Below, piece after piece: positions 17,343 to 34,712 of a stretch of DNA of 64,000 bases. Position 1 is the first letter of the stretch; every line of letters starts with the position of its first letter. The stretch covers positions 310,001 through 374,000 of the forward strand of contig CAWAZU010000028.1 of the NCBI GenBank assembly GCA_963786445.1, in the 5' to 3' direction. Below the pieces are notes generated by a model. That model was not told where the DNA came from and made no database searches. It saw only the letters and a program-made list of their open reading frames with translations. The position numbers were made by a program, and so were the translations under genes. The stretch is from JAFKFJ01 sp963786445. GTDB lineage: Bacteria > Pseudomonadota > Alphaproteobacteria > Acetobacterales > Acetobacteraceae.

Positions 17343-18035
17343 ATGGCGCACGACAAGCGGCTGCAAAAGGCCCGTGCGCAGGTCGAGCACGGAAAGTCCT
17401 ACAAGCTCGCCGACGCGATCGCGCTGGTCAAGCACAACGCCACCGCCAAGTTCGACGAGACGGTCGAGATCGCGATGAATCTCGGCATCGACCCGCGCCA
17501 CGCCGACCAGATGGTGCGCGGGCTGGTCAGCCTGCCGAACGGCACGGGCAAGACGCTGCGCATCGCCGTGTTCGCGCGCGGCCCGAAGGCCGAGGAGGCG
17601 CAGGCCGCCGGCGCGGACGTGGTCGGCGCGGAGGATCTGGCGGAACGGGTGCAGGCCGGCGAGCTCAATTTCGATCGCTGCATCGCCACGCCGGACATGA
17701 TGGCGCTGGTCGGGCGGCTGGGAAAGATCCTCGGCCCGCGCGGGCTGATGCCGAACCCGCGCCTCGGCACGGTGACGATGGATGTGCGCGGCGCCATCCA
17801 GGCGGCCAAGGCGGGCCAGGTGGAGTTCCGCGCCGAGAAGGCGGGCATCGTCCATGCCGGCATCGGCAAGGCCAGTTTTCCGGCCGACAAGCTTCTGGAA
17901 AACGCCCGCGCCTTTGCCGATGCGATCGTGAAGGCGAAGCCGGCGGGGGCGAAGGGGACCTATGTGCAGAAGGCGGCGGTGAGTTCGACGATGGGACCCG
18001 GCGTGCGGGTCGATGTCACGAGCCTGACCGCCTGA
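17343..18035 (+). CDS. rplA: 50S ribosomal protein L1
   Basis: Binds the L1 stalk of 23S rRNA and, in many bacteria, its own mRNA to repress rplK-rplA. The 230-residue product is complete: the KYDETVEIAMNLGIDPRHADQ-like region reads KFDETVEIAMNLGIDPRHAD, followed by LPNGTGKTLRIAVF, the conserved LGKILGPRGLMPNPRLGTV and the end YVQKAAVSSTMGPGVRVDV. The ATG at 17343 lies 3 bases after rplK. A GC hairpin (GGGGGC, loop GGGA, GCCCCC at 18080-18095) follows the gene. Confidence 0.98.
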   Translation: MAHDKRLQKARAQVEHGKSYKLADAIALVKHNATAKFDETVEIAMNLGIDPRHADQMVRGLVSLPNGTGKTLRIAVFARGPKAEEAQAAGADVVGAEDLAERVQAGELNFDRCIATPDMMALVGRLGKILGPRGLMPNPRLGTVTMDVRGAIQAAKAGQVEFRAEKAGIVHAGIGKASFPADKLLENARAFADAIVKAKPAGAKGTYVQKAAVSSTMGPGVRVDVTSLTA

Positions 18036-18330
18036 ACGCAACGAGATACGCCGCGTGCCCGATGGGTGCGCGGCGGGCAGGGGGCGGGAGCCCCCGAACC
18101 TGTCCGAGACCGCGCGTCATCCTTCGGGACGGTAATGGGCCACGGCCCGCGCACGGGAGACGGGGAAGCCAACAGGATCGCCGGCCGCGAGGCCCGGTCC
18201 CTTGGCGGTTCCGACTGGACAGGCGAACCGGGTGCGCGATCCGGGCGCCGCAAGGCGCGTGGGCGCGGCCCAGAGGGCAACCCGGCCGGACGCGGTCCAT
18301 ACGCGCCCGGCCATCGAGCGGAGAGAGGTC
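18036..18330 (+). promoter_or_regulatory. rplJ leader region (candidate L10/L12 autoregulatory leader)
   Basis: A 295-base gap upstream of rplJ, long for this otherwise tightly packed operon. In other bacteria the L10(L12)4 complex binds a structured leader at this position to repress rplJL. The sequence here has a perfect 6-bp hairpin (18080-18095) and several further GC-rich inverted repeats, as expected for a folded leader, but I cannot show the kink-turn motif by eye. It may also contain a secondary promoter. Open frames across the region are extensions of rplJ without family support. Confidence 0.45.
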
Positions 18331-18864
18331 TTGGACCGTACGGAGAAGCGGGAGTTCGTCGCCTCCCTCGCATCCTTGCTCGCAGGTACGTCGATCGTGG
18401 TGGTGAGCCGCAATGCCGGGCTCTCCGTTGCGGAAGTGACGGAGCTGCGGCGGCGGATGCGGGCGGCGGGGGCGACCTTCAAAGTCGCGAAGAACCGGCT
18501 GGCCACCCTCGCCCTGAACGGGACCCGATTCGAGGGCATCACGCCGCTGCTGAAGGGACCGACCGCGCTCGCCTGGGCGCCGGACCCGGTGGCGGTGGCG
18601 AGGACCGCCATCGAGTTCGCCAGGATCAACGAGAAGTTCGTGGTGCTCGGCGGCGCCATCGGCGGCCAGACGCTGGATGCGGCTGGCGTGAAGGCGCTGT
18701 CGGAACTGCCGTCGCTGGAGGCGCTGCGCGCGCGGCTGCTGGGGCTGATCCAGACCCCGGCAACCCGCATCGCGGGCGTGCTGCAGGCGCCGGGCGGACA
18801 GCTCGCACGGGTGCTGGCGGCCTTCGCCAAGAAGGCTGGGGCGAGCGAGGCCGAGGCGGCCTGA
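18331..18864 (+). CDS. rplJ: 50S ribosomal protein L10
   Basis: Anchors the L7/L12 stalk to the ribosome. The 177-residue protein shows the normal start RTEKREFVASLASLL, the conserved MRAAGATFKVAKNRL and LLKGPTALAWA, and a C-terminal helix (LARVLAAFAKKAG) that binds L12 dimers. The start is taken as TTG at 18331, preceded by GAGAGAGG; an in-frame upstream start would add over 40 residues absent from the family. A rare start codon fits with tight control of L10 synthesis. Confidence 0.95.
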   Translation: MDRTEKREFVASLASLLAGTSIVVVSRNAGLSVAEVTELRRRMRAAGATFKVAKNRLATLALNGTRFEGITPLLKGPTALAWAPDPVAVARTAIEFARINEKFVVLGGAIGGQTLDAAGVKALSELPSLEALRARLLGLIQTPATRIAGVLQAPGGQLARVLAAFAKKAGASEAEAA

Positions 18865-18950
18865 CGGCGACGCGCGGACGAAAGTGATGGCAGGCCGGCA
18901 CCGCCGGGCTTGCATGGAACCGACCTGGGACTAGATTAGGGACACAGATC

Positions 18951-19337
18951 ATGGCCGATTTGCAAAAACTGGTCGACGAGCTGTCCAGCCTGACCGTGCT
19001 GGAAGCCGCCGAACTCTCCAAGCTGCTTGAGGACAAGTGGGGCGTCTCCGCCGCCGCTCCGCTTGCGGTTGCGGCCGCCCCGGCGGGTGGTGCCGCCGCC
19101 GCACCGGCCGCACCGGTCGAGGAGCAGACCGAGTTCACCGTCATCCTGGCCAAGGCCGGGGACAAGAAGATCAACGTCATCAAGGAAATCCGCACCATCA
19201 CCGGCCTGGGCCTGAAAGAGGCCAAGGATCTGGTGGAGGGTGCGCCAAAGACCGTCAAGGAAGGCGTTAACAAGGACGAGGCGGCGAAGATCAGGAAGGT
19301 GCTGGAAGATCAGGGCGCCAGCGTCGAGGTGAAGTAA
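18951..19337 (+). CDS. rplL: 50S ribosomal protein L7/L12
   Basis: Flexible stalk protein recruiting translational GTPases. The 128-residue product contains the N-terminal dimerisation helices (LQKLVDELSSLTVLEAAELSKLLEDKWGV), an Ala/Pro hinge (about residues 36-55) and the C-terminal domain with FTVILAKAGDKKINVIKEIR and GLKEAKDLVEGAPKTVKEGV. It begins at 18951, 86 bases after rplJ, and is followed by a leader with a strong hairpin before rpoB. Confidence 0.98.
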   Translation: MADLQKLVDELSSLTVLEAAELSKLLEDKWGVSAAAPLAVAAAPAGGAAAAPAAPVEEQTEFTVILAKAGDKKINVIKEIRTITGLGLKEAKDLVEGAPKTVKEGVNKDEAAKIRKVLEDQGASVEVK

Positions 19338-19396
19338 CTGGCGAGCACAGGCGAGCAGCGATCCGGCGGTCGGCAGAGGCCGTCTTTGGACCTGAA

Positions 19397-19427
19397 GCGG
19401 GCGGAAACCCAAGCGGTTTCCGCCCGC
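19397..19427 (+). promoter_or_regulatory. Perfect 13-bp hairpin between rplL and rpoB
   Basis: GCGGGCGGAAACC at 19397-19409 pairs perfectly with GGTTTCCGCCCGC at 19415-19427 around a 5-base loop CAAGC. No T-run follows, so it is not a standard intrinsic terminator. In other bacteria the rplL-rpoB gap holds a partial attenuator and an RNase III site that set the ratio of ribosomal protein to polymerase; this hairpin is placed to do the same, by inference. Confidence 0.65.
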
Positions 19428-19573
19428 GACCCCGTTGGCGTGACGCCACGGGGCGACGCGGCGGCGTCCGCCGGTCCCGACGGGGGTGCGGGGCGAGGCG
19501 GAGGGCGCGGTTTCCGGGCGGCGGCACAAGCAGGATCCCCCCAGATCCTTTTCCACGGGGCAGCAGGACAGGC

Positions 19574-23747
<4,174 letters not shown>

Positions 23748-23817
23748 GCGGCGTCGGAGCGAACGAGGGCGGGCCGGGGCACCGGCGCGCCCGCCATTTC
23801 CCGTTGGGGACGAAGCC

Positions 23818-27990
<4,173 letters not shown>

Positions 27991-28011
27991 CGGGCGCGCC
28001 CGTCTCCCAAG

Positions 28012-28051
28012 CGAAGGCCGGCGGGCACTGCATCGCCGGCCTTCGTCTTTT
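28012..28051 (+). terminator. Intrinsic terminator after rpoC
   Basis: CGAAGGCCGGCG at 28012-28023 pairs perfectly over 12 bp with CGCCGGCCTTCG at 28034-28045, loop of 10 bases, followed by TCTTTT. This is a textbook rho-independent terminator and separates the rplK-rpoC transcription unit from the rpsL unit. Confidence 0.92.
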
Positions 28052-28087
28052 CGGGGCTTCGGGCGTGAACCATTCGCCGGGCGGGCC

Positions 28088-28116
28088 TTGACTTGCCTCC
28101 CCCCCGCTCGTAGCTT
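28088..28116 (+). promoter_or_regulatory. Candidate promoter of the rpsL-rpsG-tuf-S10 superoperon
   Basis: TTGACT at 28088-28093 and TAGCTT at 28111-28116 are separated by 17 bases, right after the rpoC terminator and 215 bases before rpsL. The -35 is near consensus with the preceding C (CTTGAC) favoured in alphaproteobacterial promoters; the -10 is moderate. The long untranslated leader downstream contains a strong hairpin. Confidence 0.6.
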
Positions 28117-28232
28117 CCGCGCCCTCGGCCGACCCGGACCCGCCGGATGGCCGTCGTTTGCAGGCACCAGCGCGTGCGGCGCCGCTCCCTTCCCCCACCG
28201 GGGCGGGAGCTCAGGTCGCAGGCAGGGTCGAA

Positions 28233-28267
28233 CCCCGCAGGGTGGGCGGTGCCCGCCCGCTGCGGGG
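28233..28267 (+). promoter_or_regulatory. Two-part hairpin in the rpsL leader
   Basis: CCCCGCAG at 28233-28240 pairs with CTGCGGGG at 28260-28267, enclosing a second stem GGGCGG (28244-28249) with CCGCCC (28253-28258) around the loop TGC. No T-run follows. It sits about 64 bases before the rpsL start and is a plausible leader-RNA control element or stabilising structure; no known class is claimed. Confidence 0.5.
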
Positions 28268-28330
28268 CTTGTCTGTGGCGGACGGTCGTGCGGGGTCGCG
28301 GCGGTTGCGGAGCAGGATGAAAGAGGGTCT

Positions 28331-28702
28331 ATGCCGACCATCAATCAGTTGATCGCCAAGGGGCGCGAGCCGCGCAGCGTGCGCAACAAGGTGCCCGCGC
28401 TGCAGGGCTGCCCGCAGAAGCGCGGCGTCTGCACGCGCGTCTATACGACGACGCCGAAGAAGCCGAACTCGGCGCTGCGCAAGGTCGCCAAGGTGCGGCT
28501 GACCAACGGCTACGAGGTGGTCAGCTACATCCCCGGCGAGGGCCACAATCTGCAGGAGCACAGCGTCGTGCTGATCCGCGGCGGGCGCGTGAAAGACCTG
28601 CCGGGCGTGCGCTACCACATCCTGCGCGGCGTGCTCGACACCCAGGGCATCGCCAAGCGCCGCCAGCGCCGGTCGCTGTACGGCGCCAAGCGGCCGAAGT
28701 GA
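28331..28702 (+). CDS. rpsL: 30S ribosomal protein S12
   Basis: Decoding-centre protein, 123 residues. The sequence is standard, from PTINQLIAKGREPR through YTTTPKKPNSALRKVAKVRL and GHNLQEHSVVLIRGGRVKDL. The lysines where streptomycin-resistance changes occur (in TPKKPNS and GRVKDLPGV) are wild type. The ATG at 28331 follows AAGAGGG. It starts the str operon and is followed 10 bases later by rpsG. Confidence 0.99.
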   Translation: MPTINQLIAKGREPRSVRNKVPALQGCPQKRGVCTRVYTTTPKKPNSALRKVAKVRLTNGYEVVSYIPGEGHNLQEHSVVLIRGGRVKDLPGVRYHILRGVLDTQGIAKRRQRRSLYGAKRPK

Positions 28703-28712
28703 GGAGAGCGCG

Positions 28713-29189
28713 ATGAGCCGCCGCCGCCGCGCCGTCAAGCGCGAGATCCTGCCGGACGCCAAGTTCGGCGACATCGTCATCAGCCGCTTCATGAACGCGC
28801 TGATGTACGACGGCAAGAAGTCGGCCGCCGAGGGCATCGTCTATGGCGCGCTCGACGTGATGAAGAAGCGCGGCGGGTCGCAGGCCGACCCGGTGCGCAT
28901 GTTCCACGAGGCGCTGGACAACGTGAAGCCGGCGGTCGAGGTGCGCTCGCGCCGCGTCGGCGGCGCCACCTACCAGGTGCCGGTGGAAGTGCGGACCGAG
29001 CGGCGGCAGGCGCTGGCGATCCGCTGGATCATCGACGCCGCCCGCAAGCGCGGCGAGCACACCATGGAGGACCGCCTCTCCAACGAGTTGATGGACGCGG
29101 TCAACAACCGCGGCGCGGCGGTGAAGAAGCGCGAAGACACCCACCGGATGGCGGAGGCGAACAAGGCCTTCAGCCACTACCGCTGGTAA
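28713..29189 (+). CDS. rpsG: 30S ribosomal protein S7
   Basis: Primary 16S rRNA-binding protein that nucleates the 30S head. The 158-residue product has the usual start SRRRRAVKREILPDAKFGD and the conserved VRSRRVGGATYQVPVEV. A GAGGAG ribosome binding site lies in the short gap after rpsL. Downstream, 48 bases separate it from tuf; fusA, which normally lies between rpsG and tuf, is absent. Confidence 0.99.
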   Translation: MSRRRRAVKREILPDAKFGDIVISRFMNALMYDGKKSAAEGIVYGALDVMKKRGGSQADPVRMFHEALDNVKPAVEVRSRRVGGATYQVPVEVRTERRQALAIRWIIDAARKRGEHTMEDRLSNELMDAVNNRGAAVKKREDTHRMAEANKAFSHYRW

Positions 29190-29237
29190 ACCAGACCCCT
29201 TACCCCGGATCGTAGAGCGGGCACGGAGACAACGACG

Positions 29238-30425
<1,188 letters not shown>

Positions 30426-30457
30426 ATGCAGCGGGATCGGCCGGAAAGACTGAGGCA

Positions 30458-30766
30458 ATGGACAACCAGAACATCCGCATCCGCCTGAAGGCGTACGATC
30501 ACCGCGTGCTGGACAACAGCACGAAGGAGATCGTGAACACTGCCAAGCGGACGGGCGCGCGGGTGCGCGGGCCGATTCCGCTGCCGACGCATATCGAGCG
30601 GTTCACGGTGAACCGCTCGCCGCACGTGGACAAGAAGAGCCGCGAGCAGTTCGAGATCCGGACCCATCGCCGGCTGCTCGACATCGTGGAGCCGACGCCG
30701 CAGACCGTGGACGCGCTGATGAAGCTCGACCTCGCGGCCGGCGTCGACGTCGAGATCAAGCTGTAG
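30458..30766 (+). CDS. rpsJ: 30S ribosomal protein S10
   Basis: 30S head protein that also partners NusB in antitermination. The 102-residue protein has RIRLKAYDHRVLDNSTKEIV, the loop region TGARVRGPIPLPTHIERFTV and SREQFEIRTHRRLLDI. The ATG at 30458 has GACTGAGG just upstream and yields the standard N-terminus. First gene of the S10 operon set; rplC follows after 58 bases. Confidence 0.99.
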   Translation: MDNQNIRIRLKAYDHRVLDNSTKEIVNTAKRTGARVRGPIPLPTHIERFTVNRSPHVDKKSREQFEIRTHRRLLDIVEPTPQTVDALMKLDLAAGVDVEIKL

Positions 30767-30824
30767 CCGGATTTGGGCCTAAGGACAGCGGCCGCGGGCC
30801 GCCGCCCCTCTGGGAAAGACGAAG

Positions 30825-31511
30825 ATGCGCACTGGATTGCTGGCAAAGAAGCTGGGCATGACCCGGCTGTTCAAGGAGGACGGGACGCATGTGCCCGTCA
30901 CCGTCCTGCACCTCGACGCGGTGCAGGTCGTGGCCGCGCGCACCGAGGCGAAGGACGGCTACTCGGCGGTGCAGCTCGGCTGGGGTCGGGCGAAGGTGAA
31001 GAACGTGTCCAAGCCGAACAAGGGGCATTTCGCGCGGGCAAAAGTGGAACCGAAGGCCAAGCTCGCCGAGTTCCGCGTCGCCGCGGACGCGCTGCTGGAG
31101 CCGGGGGCGACGCTGAGTGCGGCGCATTTCCTGGTCGGCCAGCGCGTCGATGTGTGCGGCACGACCAAGGGCAAAGGCTTTGCGGGCGCCATGAAGCGCT
31201 GGAATTTTTCCGGGCTGGAGGCGAGCCACGGCGTCTCGATCAGCCATCGCTCGCACGGTTCCACGGGCAACCGCCAGGACCCCGGCAGGACCTTCAAGAA
31301 CAAGAAAATGGCCGGCCATCTCGGCGTCGAGCGGGTGACCACGCTCAATCTCGAAGTGGCCGCGGTGGACGCCGACAAGGGGTTGCTGATGCTGAAAGGC
31401 GCGGTGCCCGGCGCCAAGGGCGGGTTCGTGCTGGTGCGCGACGCGGTGAAGCGGGCACCGCCGGCGGATCTGCCGTACCCGGCCGCACTCGTCGGCGCGG
31501 CGCAGGGCTGA
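30825..31511 (+). CDS. rplC: 50S ribosomal protein L3
   Basis: Early-assembly 23S rRNA-binding protein reaching towards the peptidyl transferase centre. The 228-residue product includes the start MRTGLLAKKLGMTRLF, the central loop KGFAGAMKRWNFSGLEASHG and the glutamine-methylation-type loop SHRSHGSTGNRQDPGRTFK. The C-terminus is a little extended (AVKRAPPADLPYPAALVGAA), as in other alphaproteobacteria. rplD follows in the same operon. Confidence 0.98.
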   Translation: MRTGLLAKKLGMTRLFKEDGTHVPVTVLHLDAVQVVAARTEAKDGYSAVQLGWGRAKVKNVSKPNKGHFARAKVEPKAKLAEFRVAADALLEPGATLSAAHFLVGQRVDVCGTTKGKGFAGAMKRWNFSGLEASHGVSISHRSHGSTGNRQDPGRTFKNKKMAGHLGVERVTTLNLEVAAVDADKGLLMLKGAVPGAKGGFVLVRDAVKRAPPADLPYPAALVGAAQG

Positions 31512-31522
31512 GGGCGCGGGAC

Positions 31523-32137
31523 ATGCAGATCGAGATCAAGACGCTCGACAACGGTGCGGCCGGCACGATCGAGCTGCCGGACACGATCTTTGCCGCGACG
31601 CCGCGCGCGGACATCATGGCGCGGGTGGTGCATTGGCAGCAGGCGAAGCGTCGCGCCGGCACGCACAAGACCAAAGGCATGGGCGAGGTGCAGGGCACCA
31701 CGAGGAAGCCCTACAAGCAGAAGGGCACCGGCAATGCGCGCCAGGGCAGCCTGCGCGCCCCGCAGTTCCGCACCGGCGGCGTCGTGCATGGCCCGGTGGT
31801 GCGCGATCACGGCTACGACTTGCCGAAGAAGGTGCGCCGGCTCGGGCTGATCTCGGCGCTGTCGCAGAAGCAGGCCGACGGCAAGCTGGTGGTGCTCGAC
31901 GCCGCGACCGCGGGCGGCAAGACCAAGGAACTGGCGAAGCGGCTGCAGGCGCTGGGCTGGACGTCGGTTCTCATCATCGACCGCGCAGTGGACGCGAACT
32001 TCCTGCGCGCCAGCCGCAACATCGTCGGCATCAACGTGCTGCCGACGGTCGGCGCGAACGTGTACGACATCCTGGCGCATGACGTGCTGGCAGTGACCGC
32101 TGCCGGGGTCGAAGGGCTGAAGGAGCGCCTGGCATGA
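31523..32137 (+). CDS. rplD: 50S ribosomal protein L4
   Basis: Lines the exit tunnel; in enterobacteria it also represses the S10 operon. The 204-residue protein shows the conserved basic loop GTHKTKGMGEVQGTTRKPYKQ, KGTGNARQGSLRAPQFRTGG and the C-terminal VGINVLPTVGANVYDILAHD. The ATG at 31523, 11 bases after rplC, gives the normal start MQIEIKTLDN. Its stop overlaps the rplW start (ATGA). Confidence 0.98.
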   Translation: MQIEIKTLDNGAAGTIELPDTIFAATPRADIMARVVHWQQAKRRAGTHKTKGMGEVQGTTRKPYKQKGTGNARQGSLRAPQFRTGGVVHGPVVRDHGYDLPKKVRRLGLISALSQKQADGKLVVLDAATAGGKTKELAKRLQALGWTSVLIIDRAVDANFLRASRNIVGINVLPTVGANVYDILAHDVLAVTAAGVEGLKERLA

Positions 32138-32475
32138 GCGAAACCACCGCTCCCGCGGGCAAGCCGCGCGGCCCGCGCCTGTCGCGCGAGGCGATGTATG
32201 CGATCATCCGCAGCCCGGTCATCACCGAGAAGGCGACCGCGCTCGGCGAGAAGAACACCATGGCCTTCCGGGTCGCGATCGACGCCTCCAAGCCGCAGAT
32301 CAAGGCGGCGGTGGAGGGATTGTTCGGCGTGAAGGTGACCGCGGTGAACACGCTGGTCGCAAAGGGCAAGACCAAGCGGTTCAAGGGCCGCCCCGGCAAG
32401 CGCAGCGACGTGAAGAAGGCGTATGTGACGCTCGCGCCCGGGCAGTCGATCGATCTGACCACCGGGCTGGCGTGA
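32134..32475 (+). CDS. rplW: 50S ribosomal protein L23
   Basis: Tunnel-exit protein and docking site for trigger factor and SRP. The 113-residue protein has the core AMYAIIRSPVITEKATALGE, KAAVEGLFGVKVTAVNTLV and KAYVTLAPGQSID. About 18 residues precede the core (SETTAPAGKPRGPRLSRE), slightly longer than in E. coli. It overlaps rplD by 4 bases. Confidence 0.97.
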   Translation: MSETTAPAGKPRGPRLSREAMYAIIRSPVITEKATALGEKNTMAFRVAIDASKPQIKAAVEGLFGVKVTAVNTLVAKGKTKRFKGRPGKRSDVKKAYVTLAPGQSIDLTTGLA

Positions 32476-32491
32476 CGCAGGAATCGCAGCG

Positions 32492-33327
32492 ATGGCACTG
32501 AAGAATTTCAAACCGGTCACGCCCAGCCTGCGCGGCACCATCCTGGTGGACCGCAGCGAGCTGTGGAAGGGCAAGCCGGTCAAGGGGCTGACGGTCGGCA
32601 AGAGCTCGACCGGCGGGCGCAACAGCCACGGCCACATCACCAGCCGCTTCCGCGGCGGCGGGCACAAGCGCACCTACCGCATCGTCGATTTCAAGCGCCG
32701 CAAGTTCGGCGTGGCGGCGATCGTGGAGCGGCTGGAATACGACCCGAACCGCACCGCCTTCATCGCGCTGATCAAGTACCAGCGACGGCGAGCTGCGCGT
32801 ACATCCTGGCACCGCAGCGGCTGCGCGCCGGCGACACGGTGATCGCCGCGCAGCGCGCCGACATCAAGCCGGGCAACGCGATGCCGCTCGCCGCGATTCC
32901 GGTCGGCACCATCGTGCATAACCTCGAGATGAAGCCGGGGGCGGGCGGAAAAATCGCGCGCGCGGCGGGGCAGTATGCGCAGTTGGTCGGCAAGGACGCC
33001 GGCTATGCGCAGATAAAACTGATGTCGGGCGAGCTGCGCATGGTGCGCGGCGAGTGCATGGCGACGATCGGCGCGGTTTCCAACCCCGACAACGCCAACG
33101 TGCAGATCGGCAAGGCCGGGCGGCAGCGCTGGCTCGGGCGCCGGCCGCACAACCGCGGCGTGACGATGAACCCGATCGATCATCCGCACGGCGGCGGCGA
33201 GGGCCGCACCTCCGGCGGGCGGCATCCGGTGACGCCGTGGGGCAAGCCGACCAAGGGCTACAAGACGCGGGGCAACAAGCGCACCGACCGGCTCATCATC
33301 CGGCGCCGCAACAAGGGGAAGGGCTGA
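32492..33327 (+). CDS. rplB: 50S ribosomal protein L2, interrupted by two apparent 1-base insertions
   Basis: Core 23S rRNA-binding protein near the peptidyl transferase centre. The first frame gives MALKNFKPVTPSLRGTI through FIALIKYQ; the last frame resumes at YILAPQRLRAGDTV and ends LIIRRRNKGKG. Between them, a third frame at 32784-32798 encodes the expected DGELR. Removing C32783 and one G near 32799 restores KYQDGELRYILAP, the family sequence. The total of 836 bases is 3x278+2, giving 277 residues. The C-terminal motif HPHGGGEGRTSGGRHPVTPW with the critical histidine is intact. The product is essential, so error is likely. Confidence 0.95.
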
Positions 33328-33330
33328 GCC

Positions 33331-33609
33331 GTGGCGCGTTCCGTCTGGAAGGGGCCGTTCGTGGACGGCTACCTGCTCAACAAGGCCGAGGCGTCGCGCG
33401 CCTCCGGCCGCAACGAGATCATCCGCATCTGGTCGCGCCGCTCGACCATCCTGCCGCAGTTCGTCGGGCTGACCTTCGGCGTGTATAACGGCCGCAAATT
33501 CCTGCCGGTGCTGGTGAACGAGAACATGGTCGGGCACAAGTTCGGCGAGTTCTCGCCGACGCGCACCTTCACCGGCCATTCCGGCGACAAGAAGGCCAGG
33601 CGAGGCTGA
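33331..33609 (+). CDS. rpsS: 30S ribosomal protein S19
   Basis: 30S head protein contacting S13 and tRNA. The 92-residue sequence is standard: ARSVWKGPFVDGYLL, IRIWSRRSTILPQFVGLTF and MVGHKFGEFSPTRTFTGHSG. GTG start at 33331, 3 bases after rplB. rplV starts one base after the stop codon. Confidence 0.98.
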   Translation: MARSVWKGPFVDGYLLNKAEASRASGRNEIIRIWSRRSTILPQFVGLTFGVYNGRKFLPVLVNENMVGHKFGEFSPTRTFTGHSGDKKARRG

Positions 33610-33610
33610 C

Positions 33611-34018
33611 ATGAGCAAGCCGAAGCATCCGCGCGGATTGGACGAAACCGAGGCGCAGGCGGTGGTGCGCAATTTGCGCGTCAGTCCGCGCAAGCTCAAC
33701 CTGGTGGCGGGGCTGATCCGCAACCTGCCGGCCGGCGAGGCGGTGGCGACGCTGACGTTCAGCAAGCGCCGCATCGCCCAGCAGGTGCGCAAGGCGCTGG
33801 AGAGCGCGATCGCCAATGCCGAGAACAACCATCAGCTCGACGTGGACCGGCTGTTCGTCGCGCGCGCCGAGGTCGGGCGGTCGATGGTGATGAAGCGGTT
33901 CCACGCGCGCGGTCGCGGTCGCGCCGCGCGGGTGGAGAAATGGTTCAGCCACCTGAAGATCGTGGTGGCGGAACGCGAGCAGGCGGCCGGGCCGCCGACG
34001 GCGCAGGAGGCCGCGTAG
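33611..34018 (+). CDS. rplV: 50S ribosomal protein L22
   Basis: Tunnel-wall protein with a long beta hairpin. The 135-residue protein has VVRNLRVSPRKLNLVAGLI, TLTFSKRRIAQQVRKALESA and the hairpin MVMKRFHARGRGRAARVEKW. The C-terminus carries a short Ala/Pro-rich tail beyond the E. coli length. The ATG is 1 base after rpsS; rpsC follows after 3 bases. Confidence 0.98.
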   Translation: MSKPKHPRGLDETEAQAVVRNLRVSPRKLNLVAGLIRNLPAGEAVATLTFSKRRIAQQVRKALESAIANAENNHQLDVDRLFVARAEVGRSMVMKRFHARGRGRAARVEKWFSHLKIVVAEREQAAGPPTAQEAA

Positions 34019-34021
34019 CCG

Positions 34022-34699
34022 ATGGGTCACAAAGTCAATCCGATCGGACTGCGGCTGGGCATCAACCGCACCTGGGACAGCCGCTGGTACGCCGGCAACG
34101 ACTACTCCAAACTGCTGCTGGACGATCTCAAGCTGCGCGGGTATCTGCGGCAGAAACTGTCGGGCGCGGGCGTCAGCCGCGTGGTGATCGAGCGGCCGGC
34201 GAAGAAGCCGCGCGTGACCATCTATGCGGCGCGGCCAGGCGTGGTGATCGGCAAGAAGGGCCAGGACATCGAGGCGCTGCGCAAGGACCTCGCGAAAATG
34301 GCGAAGGCCGAGGTGGCGCTGAACATCGTCGAGATCCGCAAGCCCGAGATCGACGCACAGCTGGTGGCGGAGAACATCGCCCAGCAGCTTGAGCGCCGCG
34401 TGGCGTTCCGTCGCGCGATGAAGCGCGCGGTGCAGTCGGCGATGCGGCTCGGCGCGCAGGGCATCCGCATCAATTGCGGCGGCCGGCTGGGCGGGGCGGA
34501 GATCGCGCGCGTCGAGTGGTATCGCGAAGGCCGCGTGCCGCTGCACACGCTGCGCGCCGACATCGACTTCGGCATCGCGACCGCCAAGACGACCTACGGC
34601 ACGTGCGGCGTGAAGGTGTGGATCTTCAAGGGCGAGATCATGGCGAACGACCCGACGGCGCAGGACCGGCGCGCCGCCGAGCAGGCGCCGCAGCGCTGA
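34022..34699 (+). CDS. rpsC: 30S ribosomal protein S3
   Basis: mRNA-entry-site protein with helicase activity. The 225-residue protein begins MGHKVNPIGLRLGINRTWDS, contains the KH motif ARPGVVIGKKGQDIEALRKD and the C-terminal GIRINCGGRLGGAEIARVEW and YGTCGVKVWIFKGEI. Followed after 13 bases by rplP. Confidence 0.98.
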   Translation: MGHKVNPIGLRLGINRTWDSRWYAGNDYSKLLLDDLKLRGYLRQKLSGAGVSRVVIERPAKKPRVTIYAARPGVVIGKKGQDIEALRKDLAKMAKAEVALNIVEIRKPEIDAQLVAENIAQQLERRVAFRRAMKRAVQSAMRLGAQGIRINCGGRLGGAEIARVEWYREGRVPLHTLRADIDFGIATAKTTYGTCGVKVWIFKGEIMANDPTAQDRRAAEQAPQR

Positions 34700-34712
34700 G
34701 GAACGGGAAACA

